Below, piece by piece: positions 38,780-48,723 of a stretch of 64,000 bases of DNA. Source of the DNA: Martensiomyces pterosporus (Eukaryota > Kickxellomycota > Kickxellomycetes > Kickxellales > Kickxellaceae). The DNA lies in the NCBI GenBank assembly GCA_025201845.1, contig MU603944.1:1-64000 (forward strand), given 5' to 3'. How positions within the stretch are numbered: the stretch's first letter is position 1; every line of letters starts with the position of its first letter. A program made the position numbers and the translations under genes. The notes beneath the pieces are model-generated. The model was not told the DNA's origin. It ran no database searches and saw only the letters and a program-made list of their open reading frames with translations.

Positions 38780-40774
38780 ATGTCAGCGTCGCATTCGCAA
38801 GAGGCGTTTGAAATGCTCCCAAACGACCGGACACTAGTTTCCAGCGCAGTAGACGCCCTGAGGGGAGCCGCAAATGGCAATGGCTTGTCCAGCGCGGCAG
38901 TATACACGCCATTGAACAATAGCGACGAGGGCGCAGGCGGGGAAACCCAGCAGCCCGAAATGGCCGAGAAGCGCAACACGGGCCAGCAGCAGTACTCGGT
39001 CGGGCTAATACTGCTGCGTCGCCTTAAGCGGATATTCAAGGTGCTGCTCTCCAAGCAGACGCCCGATCGCATTGCACTCTGCTGCCTTGTGCTTCTGGTG
39101 GGGAAGCTGCTGGCTGAGGTGGTTTACTATTTCTCGGGCAAGCTGCCCTCGGAGTTCTACAAGGTGCTGGGCGACAAGAACTTGAAGGCGTTCTTCCCCC
39201 TGCTGGCCAAGTGCCTGCTTGTGGTGGTCTTGTCGGGCACGGCGAAGGCGGCCTTGGCGTTTGTTGGCGGCCTTCTGGGCGTTATGATGAGGAATGCACT
39301 GACAGTGTACACCCACGAGCGGTATATCCGCGCCAGGAGCTTCTATCCGCTGATAAGCCAGGGCGCCATCGATAATCCGGACCAGCGGATCACGCAGGAC
39401 ATCGAGAAGCTGTCGGCCAACATGGCCGAGGTTCTCTCCGAGCTCATTATTGCGCCGGTGCTGATTGCCTACTACACAGTCAAGTGCTGGTCGATGTCGG
39501 GGTTCTTTGGCCCGCTCTCCGTGTACCTGTACTTTATCTTTGGTGCCCTGATCACTCGCTGGGTGATGCCGCCGATCATCCGCAACGTGTACCTGCAGGA
39601 GCAGGAGGAGGGAAACTTCAGATTCCACGAAGTGAGGATTCGCGAGTTTGCCGAGTCCATTGCTTTCTACGGCGGCGAGGAGAAGGAGAAGGCGGTGGCC
39701 AATGAGTCTCTGGACGCCGTCGTGCGCGTGCAGAGGAGGCTGCTTTGGAAGCAGTTTTGGCTCAGCCTTGTCACGCAGATGTTCTCGTACCTGGGTGCTT
39801 CGGTGTCCTACGTTATCATTGCCATCCCTATCTTCGTGGGCGTGTATGACGACAAGACTGGGCCGGACCTGAGCAGCATTATTAGCATGAACGCATTCGT
39901 GTCGATGTACCTCATTTACAGATTCACCGTGGTCATTGAGCAGGCGAAGAAGCTGACGGATATTGCTGGGTTTGCGGCGCGTATCGTGCAGCTTTGGGAG
40001 GAATTGGATGGCCTGGAGGCCCTTGGAGCGGACTCTGACGAAGGCGAGCAGCGCCCTGGCGACGGAAGCGAGACAGGCATATCGGCGCAGGACTTGGCCG
40101 TGTGCACGCCCTCGGGAACGCCGCTTGTCAGAGGTCTTACTGTGGACATTGAGCCTGGAAACTCGCTTATCATCACTGGTGCCAATGGCGTGGGAAAGAC
40201 GTCCGTGCTCAGAACGCTGTGCGGGCTCTGGCAGCCGTCTAGCGGCAATGTCCGCCTGCCATATTCCGGCGGAGCCCCAGATGTGTTCTTCCTCCCTCAA
40301 ATGCCGTACATCGTCGGAGGCAGTCTGCGTGAGCAGCTCAGCTACCCTGGGTCGTGGGGCAGCGAGTTGCGCGTGTGCAGGGACCGCGATCTCGACGACC
40401 TCCTTGAAACCGTCGGTCTCCCCCGCCTTATCGCCAAACTCAGCCAGGCGGCTTCTAGCGAGCAAGTGGCCGCAGATAATTCGTCGGCGTCGGTGTATGA
40501 TAGGCGGTACTCGGTGCAGTTCTGGCTGAAGACGCTGTCGCCGGGCGAGCAGCAGAAGATATCGATTGCCAGGGTGCTGTTCTGGAAGCCAAAGTTTGCC
40601 GTGCTGGATGAGTGCACCAGCTCGCTGGACCAGGCTGCTGAGGCCTCGCTGTACCAGGCACTGGTGGACAACAACATCACGCTGATTTCGGTCAGCCACC
40701 GCGACGCACTGCTCAGGTACCACCGTAGGCGCCTGGATCTGACCACTCAGGGATACACCATTACCGACATTTAA
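38780..40774 (+). CDS. ABC half-transporter, ABCD family, ABCD4-like
   Basis: A single exon of 664 residues. A short disordered N-terminus is followed by an ABC_membrane_2-type domain (about 75-400) with RNALTVYTHERYI and the family segment NPDQRITQDIEKLS. The nucleotide-binding domain has Walker A GANGVGKTS (467-475), signature LSPGEQQKISIARVLF (from 586), Walker B FAVLDECTSSLD and switch histidine SVSHRD. LSxGEQQ and LDECTS are typical of the D subfamily, whose half-transporters dimerise. ABCD1-3-type members import fatty acyl-CoA into peroxisomes. ABCD4 moves cobalamin from lysosomes and lacks the long N-terminal peroxisomal region. The compact N-terminus and early domain start favour ABCD4. 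Some early-diverging fungi use cobalamin, which would fit, but the substrate is inferred. Confidence 0.85.
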   Translation: MSASHSQEAFEMLPNDRTLVSSAVDALRGAANGNGLSSAAVYTPLNNSDEGAGGETQQPEMAEKRNTGQQQYSVGLILLRRLKRIFKVLLSKQTPDRIALCCLVLLVGKLLAEVVYYFSGKLPSEFYKVLGDKNLKAFFPLLAKCLLVVVLSGTAKAALAFVGGLLGVMMRNALTVYTHERYIRARSFYPLISQGAIDNPDQRITQDIEKLSANMAEVLSELIIAPVLIAYYTVKCWSMSGFFGPLSVYLYFIFGALITRWVMPPIIRNVYLQEQEEGNFRFHEVRIREFAESIAFYGGEEKEKAVANESLDAVVRVQRRLLWKQFWLSLVTQMFSYLGASVSYVIIAIPIFVGVYDDKTGPDLSSIISMNAFVSMYLIYRFTVVIEQAKKLTDIAGFAARIVQLWEELDGLEALGADSDEGEQRPGDGSETGISAQDLAVCTPSGTPLVRGLTVDIEPGNSLIITGANGVGKTSVLRTLCGLWQPSSGNVRLPYSGGAPDVFFLPQMPYIVGGSLREQLSYPGSWGSELRVCRDRDLDDLLETVGLPRLIAKLSQAASSEQVAADNSSASVYDRRYSVQFWLKTLSPGEQQKISIARVLFWKPKFAVLDECTSSLDQAAEASLYQALVDNNITLISVSHRDALLRYHRRRLDLTTQGYTITDI

Positions 40775-42087
40775 TAGCAGCTCTAGCCTATGCACTCTTG
40801 CATGTGATGCCTGCCATTCCACCTTATTGTTGCTGTCATGGGCACTCTGGCGCAGGAAGCATTGTTGAAAAGGACAAGAGCGGCGGGCGGCGTCAGACAA
40901 GGAGTGCCAGCTTGCTTGATGAGCAGAGGGTGCCAATCTCCCATGCACCGCGCACACGCTCACAAACAGCCCATCCTCCAGCTTCACTAGCAGTGCTGTT
41001 GCTTTAGGTCAGTGCCTGCAGCCATGACATAGGAAGAATTAGATGTTTCATGAAAACCAGAAGCGAGCGCCGTGCAGACTGGCCATCGTGTCATGTGGGG
41101 ATGTTGCAATGTTAGCTCCTGGCGAATATGCACTCTCAGCTCCCGCATGCAAACAGGCGCGCCTGCTATGCCCTTTTTCTCTCCACCAAGCAGCCCAGGC
41201 GACTTGCCAGCGTGCTCTGAGCAGAAAAGGCAGCGTCCCTTTTGACGCTTCCAAATCTGGCGGCGGAGGCTGCTTGTCCTGGCGCTCCATGCTTGGTGAG
41301 AGCGGGGCTTTGGCGAGCGACGAGGTGTGCGAACAGGCCTTTGCAGCGTCTCCGTGCGTTCGCTATTCCCAGTCAGCGGCTTTCTTTGCTTTTGCTTTCT
41401 TTCCGTTGCGCTGTGTAGTTGATTACCAACCTACCTGCTTGCTCCTCTTCTGTCGCTGCTTTTAAAACTCAGCAGAGATTTGCTTTTGTTGCACAGCTTG
41501 CCGCTGCTCCCGCTAACAGGCGCCAGAAAAGACACCTCAGAGTTGTGGCTGCAAGAGCAGGCCATTGTCGCGGATTAGACTCGCTTCTTGTTGCTATTGC
41601 TGCTATAAAAGAGCCTTCTGTCCCCATCCCCCGGCCTGTGCAGAGCAAGACCAGCGCTTCTGAACTCGTACCCACACAGCTCCCCCCTCTCCTCTGCTTA
41701 GCCTTTTCTTTGAAGCCTCTGGCTGCTTTCCACTTCTACTGTCTTTGGCCTCTACCGCGACGCTTCGTTTCTCAAGCAGGCCGCTCCTTAACAGAAAAGC
41801 TACAGCGCTACCTACGCCTCGGGCATTTTCGGCACGCCTTGCGGATACCACGCAACGCAGTAACACACGCGTGTGGGGGCTGCACGAAGCACTTGGCGGC
41901 GTTCTTTGCGGCTGTTAGGGTGCCCAAAAAAAAACCAAGACCGCTCGCTTCTGGCCTTATCGGGACCACAGCAGCGACCACCTGGCACATACGTCACACT
42001 GCTTGCTTCGCATCAGCGCCTAAATAGGCTATCAAACAAGCGCACGCACAGCCAGTCCCCTGCCATCCACGGCGTTTTCGTTAGCAG
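40775..42087. other. Intergenic region, ABC transporter to septin
   Basis: 1.3 kb without a convincing gene. A 140-codon ATG frame at 41043-41465 has no recognisable feature and atypical composition. A TATAAAA box lies at 41604-41610, about 480 bases before the septin ATG, and an A8 run near 41926. Confidence 0.5.
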
Positions 42088-44055
42088 ATGGCGGAAGCAC
42101 ACACCAGTCCTGCCGGCGGAGCAGCCAAGGATATTGGCGACTGTGACGCTGACCGGCTAGAGATGCAGCGCGCGCTCTCGCACCGGCGCCACTCGCCTGA
42201 GTCCTTCAACGTGATGGTGGCTGGGCGCAGCGGAGTGGGCAAGTCGACGCTATTGCAGACCCTGTGCGACTCGTTCTACTCGCTCAAAATCGAGTCTCTC
42301 TACCAGGGCGACTGCGCACTCTTTGAGAGCACGGACCCAAGCAATCCGCCCAGAGCCGAAGAGGTCCTTGACCCGTTCTGCGTCTTTGACACGCTGTCGG
42401 CTACCCAGTCCATTCGCCGGTGTGTTGTGGAGACGCCGGATCTAGAGCACCACCGCCCCATTAGGATTGAGCTGATTGATACGCCCGGAATTGACTCGTT
42501 CGATGAGGCGAAGGCCGGCAGTACCATCAATGCGCTGGCGTGGGAGATCGAGCGCAGGCTGCTGGCTACGCTTGAGGACGAGGTGAAGACGCGCAGAGGC
42601 AAGTCCCTCCACTCGTCGCACATCCATGCCGTGGTTTATGTGATACCGCCGCCTGTGTGCTCGACGTTTGTGTCAGACTCCCCCAGCCACCGTCCCGACA
42701 CGGCCATGGACATTTTGACGGACACGGACATTCTTGCCATCAAGCAGCTGGGCAGGTTTGCAAACGTCATCTTGGCTGTGGGCAAGTCCGACACTATTGG
42801 CAAGTCCGAGTGGAAGCTGATCAAGGACGGGAGATTCTTTAGCGAGGTCCACGAGCTGATCGAGCCAGTCAAGCTGTACAGCTTCTCTGATGTCGAGAAC
42901 ACGCTGAAGGAGTCTAGGCGCCTGGTATCGGCGTTCCAGAAGCAGCTCATACCAAGGCTGCCCTTTTTTGTCTGTGGCAGCATGCATGTCGACGAGTGGC
43001 AGCAGATGCGGCTGCCCGAGTACCAGACATCGTCTCATAGCCATGTTGCGGTCCAGGACTGGCGGGTCCTGTCGTCTGAGCACAACCGCGTTTGCGCGCC
43101 ATCGGGGATTATCACCAAGGGCATATTCAGCGAGCGGCGACAGAGCCTGCGCCCAGATTCGCCGTCCCGGAGCCACGCGCATGTGGAGCCGCAGACAAAG
43201 GCCAACGAGTCGCTGATCTCGGTCCACTCTATGCGAACGCATTCGGATTCGGTGTTTATCAAGCGCCTGCAGCAAAGACGCGAGGTCTTCCTCGTCCGCG
43301 AATTTGGATGGGGCCAGCTGCAGCTCAACAACCCGGACCACTGTGATTTTGCCCTGCTGGTCGCCGTCGTGTTCCACAGCTTTCGCCAGTCGCTGGAGAT
43401 CTGGACGGACAAGGTGCACTACGAGACGTTCCGCATGCAGCGCATGTCGGTGGATGCAAGGTACCGCGAGCACAGCCGAGATGTCGGCGTGTACTTCACA
43501 CACGAGAGGGCGCTGAAGGAGGTACCGAGGCCTAGCCGGCGCAATGTTGAGCCGCTGCGCATAGGTGCTGCCACAACTATGCAGGCCATGTCTGCCAGCC
43601 AGGCGCAGACCGGAAAAAGAGACCGCACGAAGACAGCATCCAGAGGAAAAGACACAGCACAGATACTCGGCCTCAGCACCAGCCTTGTGTCCGATGCCCC
43701 TGCTCCAGCAGGCGTTCAGTCTCTCAGCTTGGCTTCGGGTAAATCTGGATCAGATGGCACAGCTACGCCCCAGTTTGCCTTCCAGATCCCCTTGGCCTCG
43801 AACAGCGGACAGTCGCCGACTGGAACGGCGGTTGCTGAGCAAAGCAGGCGCGAGGACCCGTTCAGAAGCTCGCATAGGGTGTCTGGCGCAACTACGCTAG
43901 CGACATTGGCGTCGATTTGCTCGCCCCACAGCGGCCCATCGAAGCGCGAGTCGGCATCTGGAGCCTCAAGGCGAGAGTCAACCAAGCCAGCCCGCCTCCA
44001 GCGGAACCGCCGCTATACCATCAGTGCCAGCACCGAGGCTGCTGCATTTGCGTGA
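42088..44055 (+). CDS. Divergent septin with long C-terminal tail
   Basis: A single exon of 655 residues. The septin GTPase core begins SFNVMVAGRSGVGKST (G1 at 46-54), with the G3 DTPG at 131-134 and a G4-position VGKSD (231-235) where most septins have AKAD. The septin-specific element is present: FGWGQLQLNNPDHCDF (about 404-419) followed by the typical C-terminal part with RYREHSRDVGVYFTHE. An insertion of about 70 residues rich in Ser/Arg/His (about 315-385) interrupts the domain before that element. The last 160 residues are Ser/Ala-rich and disordered, with no coiled coil visible. Septins form filaments at septa and the cell cortex. The departures suggest a lineage-specific or AspE-like septin rather than a core Cdc3/10/11/12 subunit. 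It is convergent with the PPR gene, 159 bases apart. Confidence 0.83.
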   Translation: MAEAHTSPAGGAAKDIGDCDADRLEMQRALSHRRHSPESFNVMVAGRSGVGKSTLLQTLCDSFYSLKIESLYQGDCALFESTDPSNPPRAEEVLDPFCVFDTLSATQSIRRCVVETPDLEHHRPIRIELIDTPGIDSFDEAKAGSTINALAWEIERRLLATLEDEVKTRRGKSLHSSHIHAVVYVIPPPVCSTFVSDSPSHRPDTAMDILTDTDILAIKQLGRFANVILAVGKSDTIGKSEWKLIKDGRFFSEVHELIEPVKLYSFSDVENTLKESRRLVSAFQKQLIPRLPFFVCGSMHVDEWQQMRLPEYQTSSHSHVAVQDWRVLSSEHNRVCAPSGIITKGIFSERRQSLRPDSPSRSHAHVEPQTKANESLISVHSMRTHSDSVFIKRLQQRREVFLVREFGWGQLQLNNPDHCDFALLVAVVFHSFRQSLEIWTDKVHYETFRMQRMSVDARYREHSRDVGVYFTHERALKEVPRPSRRNVEPLRIGAATTMQAMSASQAQTGKRDRTKTASRGKDTAQILGLSTSLVSDAPAPAGVQSLSLASGKSGSDGTATPQFAFQIPLASNSGQSPTGTAVAEQSRREDPFRSSHRVSGATTLATLASICSPHSGPSKRESASGASRRESTKPARLQRNRRYTISASTEAAAFA

Positions 44056-44214
44056 GCCGGCCAGGCGCGCTCCTATATATACACATCTATACATGCCACA
44101 CACCAGCACTATCATTACCACCACTTTTGCCTATTTATTACACACCTATTTCAGGCCGTTGTATATATGCTACAATTACTCTAGACTCGTGCTTTTGCTT
44201 GAGGTGTGAGGACT

Positions 44215-46290
44215 TCACCACGGTATATCGGCTGGGCGGCTGTGCGCCGCCATATGTGAAAAGGGGCCTTGCACCCCCCATCTGTCGTACGGCGTTGGCT
44301 GTTCCTGCTGGGGCACCGCATGCTCTGCGGGCTCACCAGACTCGAACTCAGCAGCAGCCATCCTATTTCTCGGCGTCTGCAGTGCAGCTCTGTGGTTGGA
44401 GAGGCACAGCTTGACAAACTGGGCAATCTCCTGGTGCTGGCTGAACGAGAACGCATTGCGTTCTTCGTTTGCCCACGCATTCAGGACATCCTCGTATCTG
44501 CCTAGCAGCGCCTGTCTCGCCAGCGACCGAGCCAGCGTCATGTAGATGTATGGCGACATCTTCAGGGTTCGCACCTTGGACTGGAAGCCGTAGATGTCCT
44601 CCCAAAGCTGCACGAGCGACGACGAGTCCCCGAGCTCGCCCACCGCATCAAGTGCGCAGGCGAGGACGCTGCGGTGCCACACCAGTTCGTTGCGCTCCAC
44701 AAAATAATCGACAAAATCCTCAGGGCGCAGCAGAGAGCCAGGGCGCATGGCATCTCCGTCGCTCATGGGATTCTTGGGGCTAGACCCGTAGAACTCCAGC
44801 CCGCTGTGGCCCACAGCATCGTCAATGCTCACGGCCCTCTGCTGCATATCTGTCTTTTGGCTTTGCGCAGCAAGGGCCTCATGGATGACATGGTACCAGC
44901 GCACAACCATTTCAAAGTTGCCCAGCCGCGTAAACGCCTCCATTGCAGCCAGAACTACAACGTACGTGTAGGGGATGCCACGCGAAGCCATGATACCCAA
45001 GATCCGGTCACAAGTGTCGACCTGTCCTTGTTTGGCAAACCCAAGCAAGATCCGCTTCCATACAAAGCCCGGGATGACATGTCCGTCCTCTTCCTCCATC
45101 GCTGCCAGGTACCTCTCAACCTTGTCCCACTGGCCCTCATGCGCGAGGAGCCCCAGTAGCGAGTTGTACATCGAGGTGGTTGGCACCAGGCCGAGATCGC
45201 TCCGCACGTATTCGAACACAGCCTCGGCCTCGCTCGCATACCGCACTTTGCTCAGCCCTTTGAGCAAGAGCTCATACTTCTGCGCCGTCTGCATGGCCGC
45301 CACATCGTCGCTCAGATCATCGCGGTTGGTCGTTGCTGCTGCAACCTCAAACGCCTCGTCGACCTGGCCGTTCATCGCCAGTCCGTATATCATGATCTTC
45401 TCGGCCCAGTACCCGGGGACCACGCCCTCCCAGCGCCGCGAGAGCACCATCTGGTATGTCTTGACAGCCAGATCAACACTGTTTACATGCATTGCCAGCT
45501 TCAGCGCAAGTTGCACGCAGGCTCTCGACGGCCTAAACTCTGGTATATCTATCAGCGCCGACCACAGCCTGCATGCCAGCTGGCGGTCAGCCAGCGTGCC
45601 CTGCAGCTCCGCCAAAACAGCCGCCAGCGTCCTTGAGGTTATCGGCACGGGTCTGATACAGACGTTCGCAACGCTCTCGCGCAGCCTGTCGTCCATGCCC
45701 AGGTGCATATGGGCACAGACCAGCAGTTCCTGGACGCCCTGAGCTTCGCTGCCATAAAGCACACGAATCGACTTTGATATCCACTCCAGTTCATCCGCGC
45801 TCTTGTAGTCGTAGCACTTACTAAGCAGTATCCAAGGTGTCATCGAGTGCAGCGGCAACTTTGGCGCTGTCTCTCGATACAGCTTAATCGCACTAGCCAT
45901 GGTGTCCGGGCTCTGCGCCAGCTTGATGATCTCGCCCTCCTTTTCACACACCGATGGCGCAGCTGTGTATCTGCGGCACCCTGCCGTCTCTGGCAGCCGA
46001 AGAAGCGGCACATAGCTTGCCACTCGGTCCTGCGGCGCGAATGTGAGCAAGGAATGCATGGCCCGGCCCCAAATCGTAAGCACGGTGAGCGGGACCACGG
46101 GGAGAGAGCCCTGGGAGCGGGGCATTCTAATGCTCGTGAGCTGCCGGCATTGCGTGGCGAGCGACAGCGTGAGTATGTTCGTGCTAAGCGGGTCGATTGG
46201 CGTGGTCAGCGCTGCCCTTGAACGACCCTTGCACTTTCCGGCAGCAAGAATGTGCGTGTTTCCGCTGGCCTTTGAGCTTTTGGAATCCAT
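44215..46290 (-). CDS. Pentatricopeptide-repeat (PPR) protein, probably mitochondrial
   Basis: A single exon of 691 residues from the ATG at 46290. Another in-frame ATG at 46125 (MPRSQGSL, 636 residues) gives an Arg-containing, acid-poor N-terminus and may be the real start. The protein is a helical-repeat solenoid. Clear PPR units are seen around TSMYNSLLGLLAHEGQWDK, FVWKRILLGFAKQGQVDTCD and VVVLAAMEAFTRLGNFEMVV, with further degenerate units on both sides. PPR proteins bind organellar RNA and act in mitochondrial mRNA processing, stability or translation; the target here is unknown. The frame stays open upstream of 46290 but no ATG is found there. The stop faces the septin stop. Confidence 0.75.
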   Translation of the reverse strand: MDSKSSKASGNTHILAAGKCKGRSRAALTTPIDPLSTNILTLSLATQCRQLTSIRMPRSQGSLPVVPLTVLTIWGRAMHSLLTFAPQDRVASYVPLLRLPETAGCRRYTAAPSVCEKEGEIIKLAQSPDTMASAIKLYRETAPKLPLHSMTPWILLSKCYDYKSADELEWISKSIRVLYGSEAQGVQELLVCAHMHLGMDDRLRESVANVCIRPVPITSRTLAAVLAELQGTLADRQLACRLWSALIDIPEFRPSRACVQLALKLAMHVNSVDLAVKTYQMVLSRRWEGVVPGYWAEKIMIYGLAMNGQVDEAFEVAAATTNRDDLSDDVAAMQTAQKYELLLKGLSKVRYASEAEAVFEYVRSDLGLVPTTSMYNSLLGLLAHEGQWDKVERYLAAMEEEDGHVIPGFVWKRILLGFAKQGQVDTCDRILGIMASRGIPYTYVVVLAAMEAFTRLGNFEMVVRWYHVIHEALAAQSQKTDMQQRAVSIDDAVGHSGLEFYGSSPKNPMSDGDAMRPGSLLRPEDFVDYFVERNELVWHRSVLACALDAVGELGDSSSLVQLWEDIYGFQSKVRTLKMSPYIYMTLARSLARQALLGRYEDVLNAWANEERNAFSFSQHQEIAQFVKLCLSNHRAALQTPRNRMAAAEFESGEPAEHAVPQQEQPTPYDRWGVQGPFSHMAAHSRPADIPW

Positions 46291-46489
46291 CGATTCATTC
46301 GAGCTGGCTCCAGCGAATGCGCAGCCCAATAAAAAATAGCGTGCAAAAGAGAGCAAAGAGAAAAAGCTGCAGAATGCAAAATGGAAACAGCAAGAAAAAG
46401 AAAAGAAAAGAAAATCACCGCAAGGCCCACTTTGAGCAAGGGAGGCTGTGTGGGGAGGAGCAGATAAGGAGGAGCGAGTGGAAGAGCGA

Positions 46490-47806
46490 CTAGGGCTTTG
46501 TGCTGCGCGAGAACACTAGCACAGCGACCCCAGCGCCATTGTAGCCGAGCACAGCAGTGGTATCATCTATAGTAGCAACGTCAGGGATACAGTCAGCAAC
46601 CAGCGCCGTCGAGGATCCGCGGTCTGAGCTGGGCCTTGGTATTCTCAGCGCCTTGTGCTCTCTGTCTGCGCCACAGACCACCCTCCTGTGCGAGGGGTCG
46701 AGGCTCAGCTCAAATGGGCCGTGTACATCGAGAAGCTCGAGCTGGCTGGCAGTGCGCCTCTGCATAACGGGTCCCTTGGACCCAGTGCGCATCTTGATAG
46801 GGCACGTTATGTGGCCGCGCTTACACCACAGCGTCGCTAGAAGGGTATCGGTAGCCGTGGTATATGATGCCTTCAGCCTCGGTGTCTGCATGCTCGGCTG
46901 CTTGAATGAGGCGATGTCCGTGCTCAGATCCAGCTGATAAAGCTGCGCTCTTTCCTTGATGCTGAAAACGAGGATCTGCCAGTCTGCAGTTGCAGCAACG
47001 AGCAGGTCGTTTGAGCAGAGCTTTATATCGCACACCTGGATATGGCCAGCAGCAAATCTTACGTCCAGCACTCTATCCTTCCACCGGTAAACCTCGATGT
47101 GGCTGTTCCGCTTGAGCACTGCAGCCCAGTCATGGCGAAGATCCACTTGGTCGATAGGGACAGTCGCGGATCTCGCTTCAAAAAGCAGCTCGCTGTCAAC
47201 AAGCGAGTATATCTTTGCCTCGCGCAGGTAGCTGGAGAACATCACCGCGCGTGCAGTCGTGCAGATGGAGATGCGGTTGGCAGAGTTGGCCCTGACATTG
47301 AGGCACAGGCGCAAGACGCCATCGGCTTTCCACACTCTGAGGAACCTGTCGTAGCTCGCAGCCACCCATGAGCCATTGACAGCTAGCGCAGAGATCTTGC
47401 TCTTTGCATCGACCGTCCTTGCAAACGCTGGCCGAGCATTCTCCCAGCGCCATTCGCGCTCCTCAAGCCACCGGTAGACGCTCAGAGGACCGCTGCTCAG
47501 CGGAGGGATCTTGCTGTAGACGCTGGCCGACTCGACAACCGCCTCGACCAGGCTCTTTGACAAGGCATACTCGCGCCACGTCCTGCATGTCCTTCTACAT
47601 GCACGCAGTGAGGCCATGTTGAGTAGGCGAAACACGCGAAGTGCAACCTCTGTCGGGAGGCACGATATCACGTCGAACCTCACGCTGCCCTGCCTAAGCA
47701 GCTCCTTCCTGGCGATGGCAAGCTCATACGACGAGAGGCTGGCGATGATCTCTTTGAGAGCTTTAATCCGCTCCGTCGGACCCAATCTAGAGAACTCTAT
47801 CGACAT
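46490..47806 (-). CDS. F-box protein with C-terminal WD40-like beta-propeller
   Basis: A single exon of 438 residues from the ATG at 47806 (MSIEFSRLGP). An F-box is at about 38-85: VRFDVISCLPTEVALRVFR, then LRACRRTCRTWREYA. Propeller-like blades follow (ALAVNGSWVAASYDRFLRVW, VCDIKLCSNDLLVAATADW). F-box proteins link substrates to Skp1-Cul1 ubiquitin ligases, and the propeller would bind the substrate. The blades are weak and few are clear. Only 199 bases separate its stop from the ATG of the PPR gene on the same strand. No specific orthologue is recognised. Confidence 0.75.
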   Translation of the reverse strand: MSIEFSRLGPTERIKALKEIIASLSSYELAIARKELLRQGSVRFDVISCLPTEVALRVFRLLNMASLRACRRTCRTWREYALSKSLVEAVVESASVYSKIPPLSSGPLSVYRWLEEREWRWENARPAFARTVDAKSKISALAVNGSWVAASYDRFLRVWKADGVLRLCLNVRANSANRISICTTARAVMFSSYLREAKIYSLVDSELLFEARSATVPIDQVDLRHDWAAVLKRNSHIEVYRWKDRVLDVRFAAGHIQVCDIKLCSNDLLVAATADWQILVFSIKERAQLYQLDLSTDIASFKQPSMQTPRLKASYTTATDTLLATLWCKRGHITCPIKMRTGSKGPVMQRRTASQLELLDVHGPFELSLDPSHRRVVCGADREHKALRIPRPSSDRGSSTALVADCIPDVATIDDTTAVLGYNGAGVAVLVFSRSTKP

Positions 47807-48000
47807 TTGCAGGGGTGTGTGCAGTAACGAGGGTGCGGTGCTTGCAAGATCGCCGAAATACAGCAGCCGCGCGATGGAAATGGGCGGTGAGCGATGGAAA
47901 TACACATTATGCTCGCGGACAAGTTAAACTATGGATATATGTGTGCAAAACAGATACAGGTTCTGGCAAAGCCCCGTGGGTGGTGCAGGCACTGCTTTCT

Positions 48001-48723
48001 TCATGCCAAGCAGAGCAATCGGCGCAATACGCAAGAAAAAGACGTTTGAGGCCTGCCACCGCGCCCATGAACCCCTCTGGCGTCCTTGGTGTCCAGGTCG
48101 TCCTCAATGTCAAACCGATGGTATGCGATTGGGTCGCCATGCCTTGACGGCCGTGGCTGTGGCTCGGGCCCATTCTCCCCTGGAGCCCGGCTCTTGAGCC
48201 AGTGCTGATGGCACATTGCCGCTATGGTCCGAAACGCCAGCGCGACATTGTTCCCGGTCCGTGCGCTCGTTTCTACGCATGCAGCATATTGGTCTCCAAA
48301 GTGCCTGCGCGCAAGCTCCTTGGCCTCATCGTCGCTCACTCGCCGGTCCAAGTCAGACTTGGCTTGCACCAGCAATACAGGGACGCGCTTGCTTTGGCTA
48401 CTGGCGATGGCACTAACAGCTGCAAAGTATCTGTCCAAGCCATGCAGGGATTCGGGGCTTGTGCCGTCGTACACAAAGATGATGCCGTCAGCATCGCTGC
48501 ACAGCGAGTTGGTTATTGTAAGATCCTGCGCGTGTCCGTCGGTGTCCCAGATCTGCACCGCGACCAATTCGCCGCTGTCCAGTGCGATGTAGGTGGCGAC
48601 AAAGTCCGGGTTTGTTGTTGGCGTGTAGTGCCAGGTGTAGTTTGTGTAGAGAAAGCAGTTGCGCAGCGATGTCTTTCCGCTTTTGGCTCCGCCAAGCATG
48701 ACTGTTTTGAACACCTTCTCCAT
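48001..48723 (-). CDS. Atypical Ras-superfamily small GTPase
   Basis: A single exon of 240 residues from the ATG at 48723 (MEKVFKTVMLG). P-loop GGAKSGKTS is at 11-19, a switch I threonine lies near 37, and G3 WDTDGH covers 59-64, where canonical proteins have DTAGQ. The catalytic glutamine (Ras Gln61) is thus His64. The G4 position reads QAKSDLD (120-126) instead of NKxD, so the asparagine that reads the guanine base is Ala121. G5 ETSARTG (151-157) is intact. The tail (about 185-240) is Pro/Arg/Gly-rich and ends with Cys three residues from the C-terminus, so there is no CaaX box or terminal CC/CxC for prenylation. The fold is Rab/Ras-like, but nucleotide hydrolysis and specificity are probably altered. 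The function is unknown. Confidence 0.8.
   Translation of the reverse strand: MEKVFKTVMLGGAKSGKTSLRNCFLYTNYTWHYTPTTNPDFVATYIALDSGELVAVQIWDTDGHAQDLTITNSLCSDADGIIFVYDGTSPESLHGLDRYFAAVSAIASSQSKRVPVLLVQAKSDLDRRVSDDEAKELARRHFGDQYAACVETSARTGNNVALAFRTIAAMCHQHWLKSRAPGENGPEPQPRPSRHGDPIAYHRFDIEDDLDTKDARGVHGRGGRPQTSFSCVLRRLLCLA

Noticed and set aside
39005..40987. A 660-codon - strand frame opposite the ABC transporter
   Set aside because: Antisense to an obvious ABC gene with all ATPase motifs; it has no recognisable content of its own.
41043..41465. A 140-codon ATG frame upstream of the septin
   Set aside because: No domain, signal or repeat, and its composition is unlike neighbouring genes. No evidence of splicing.
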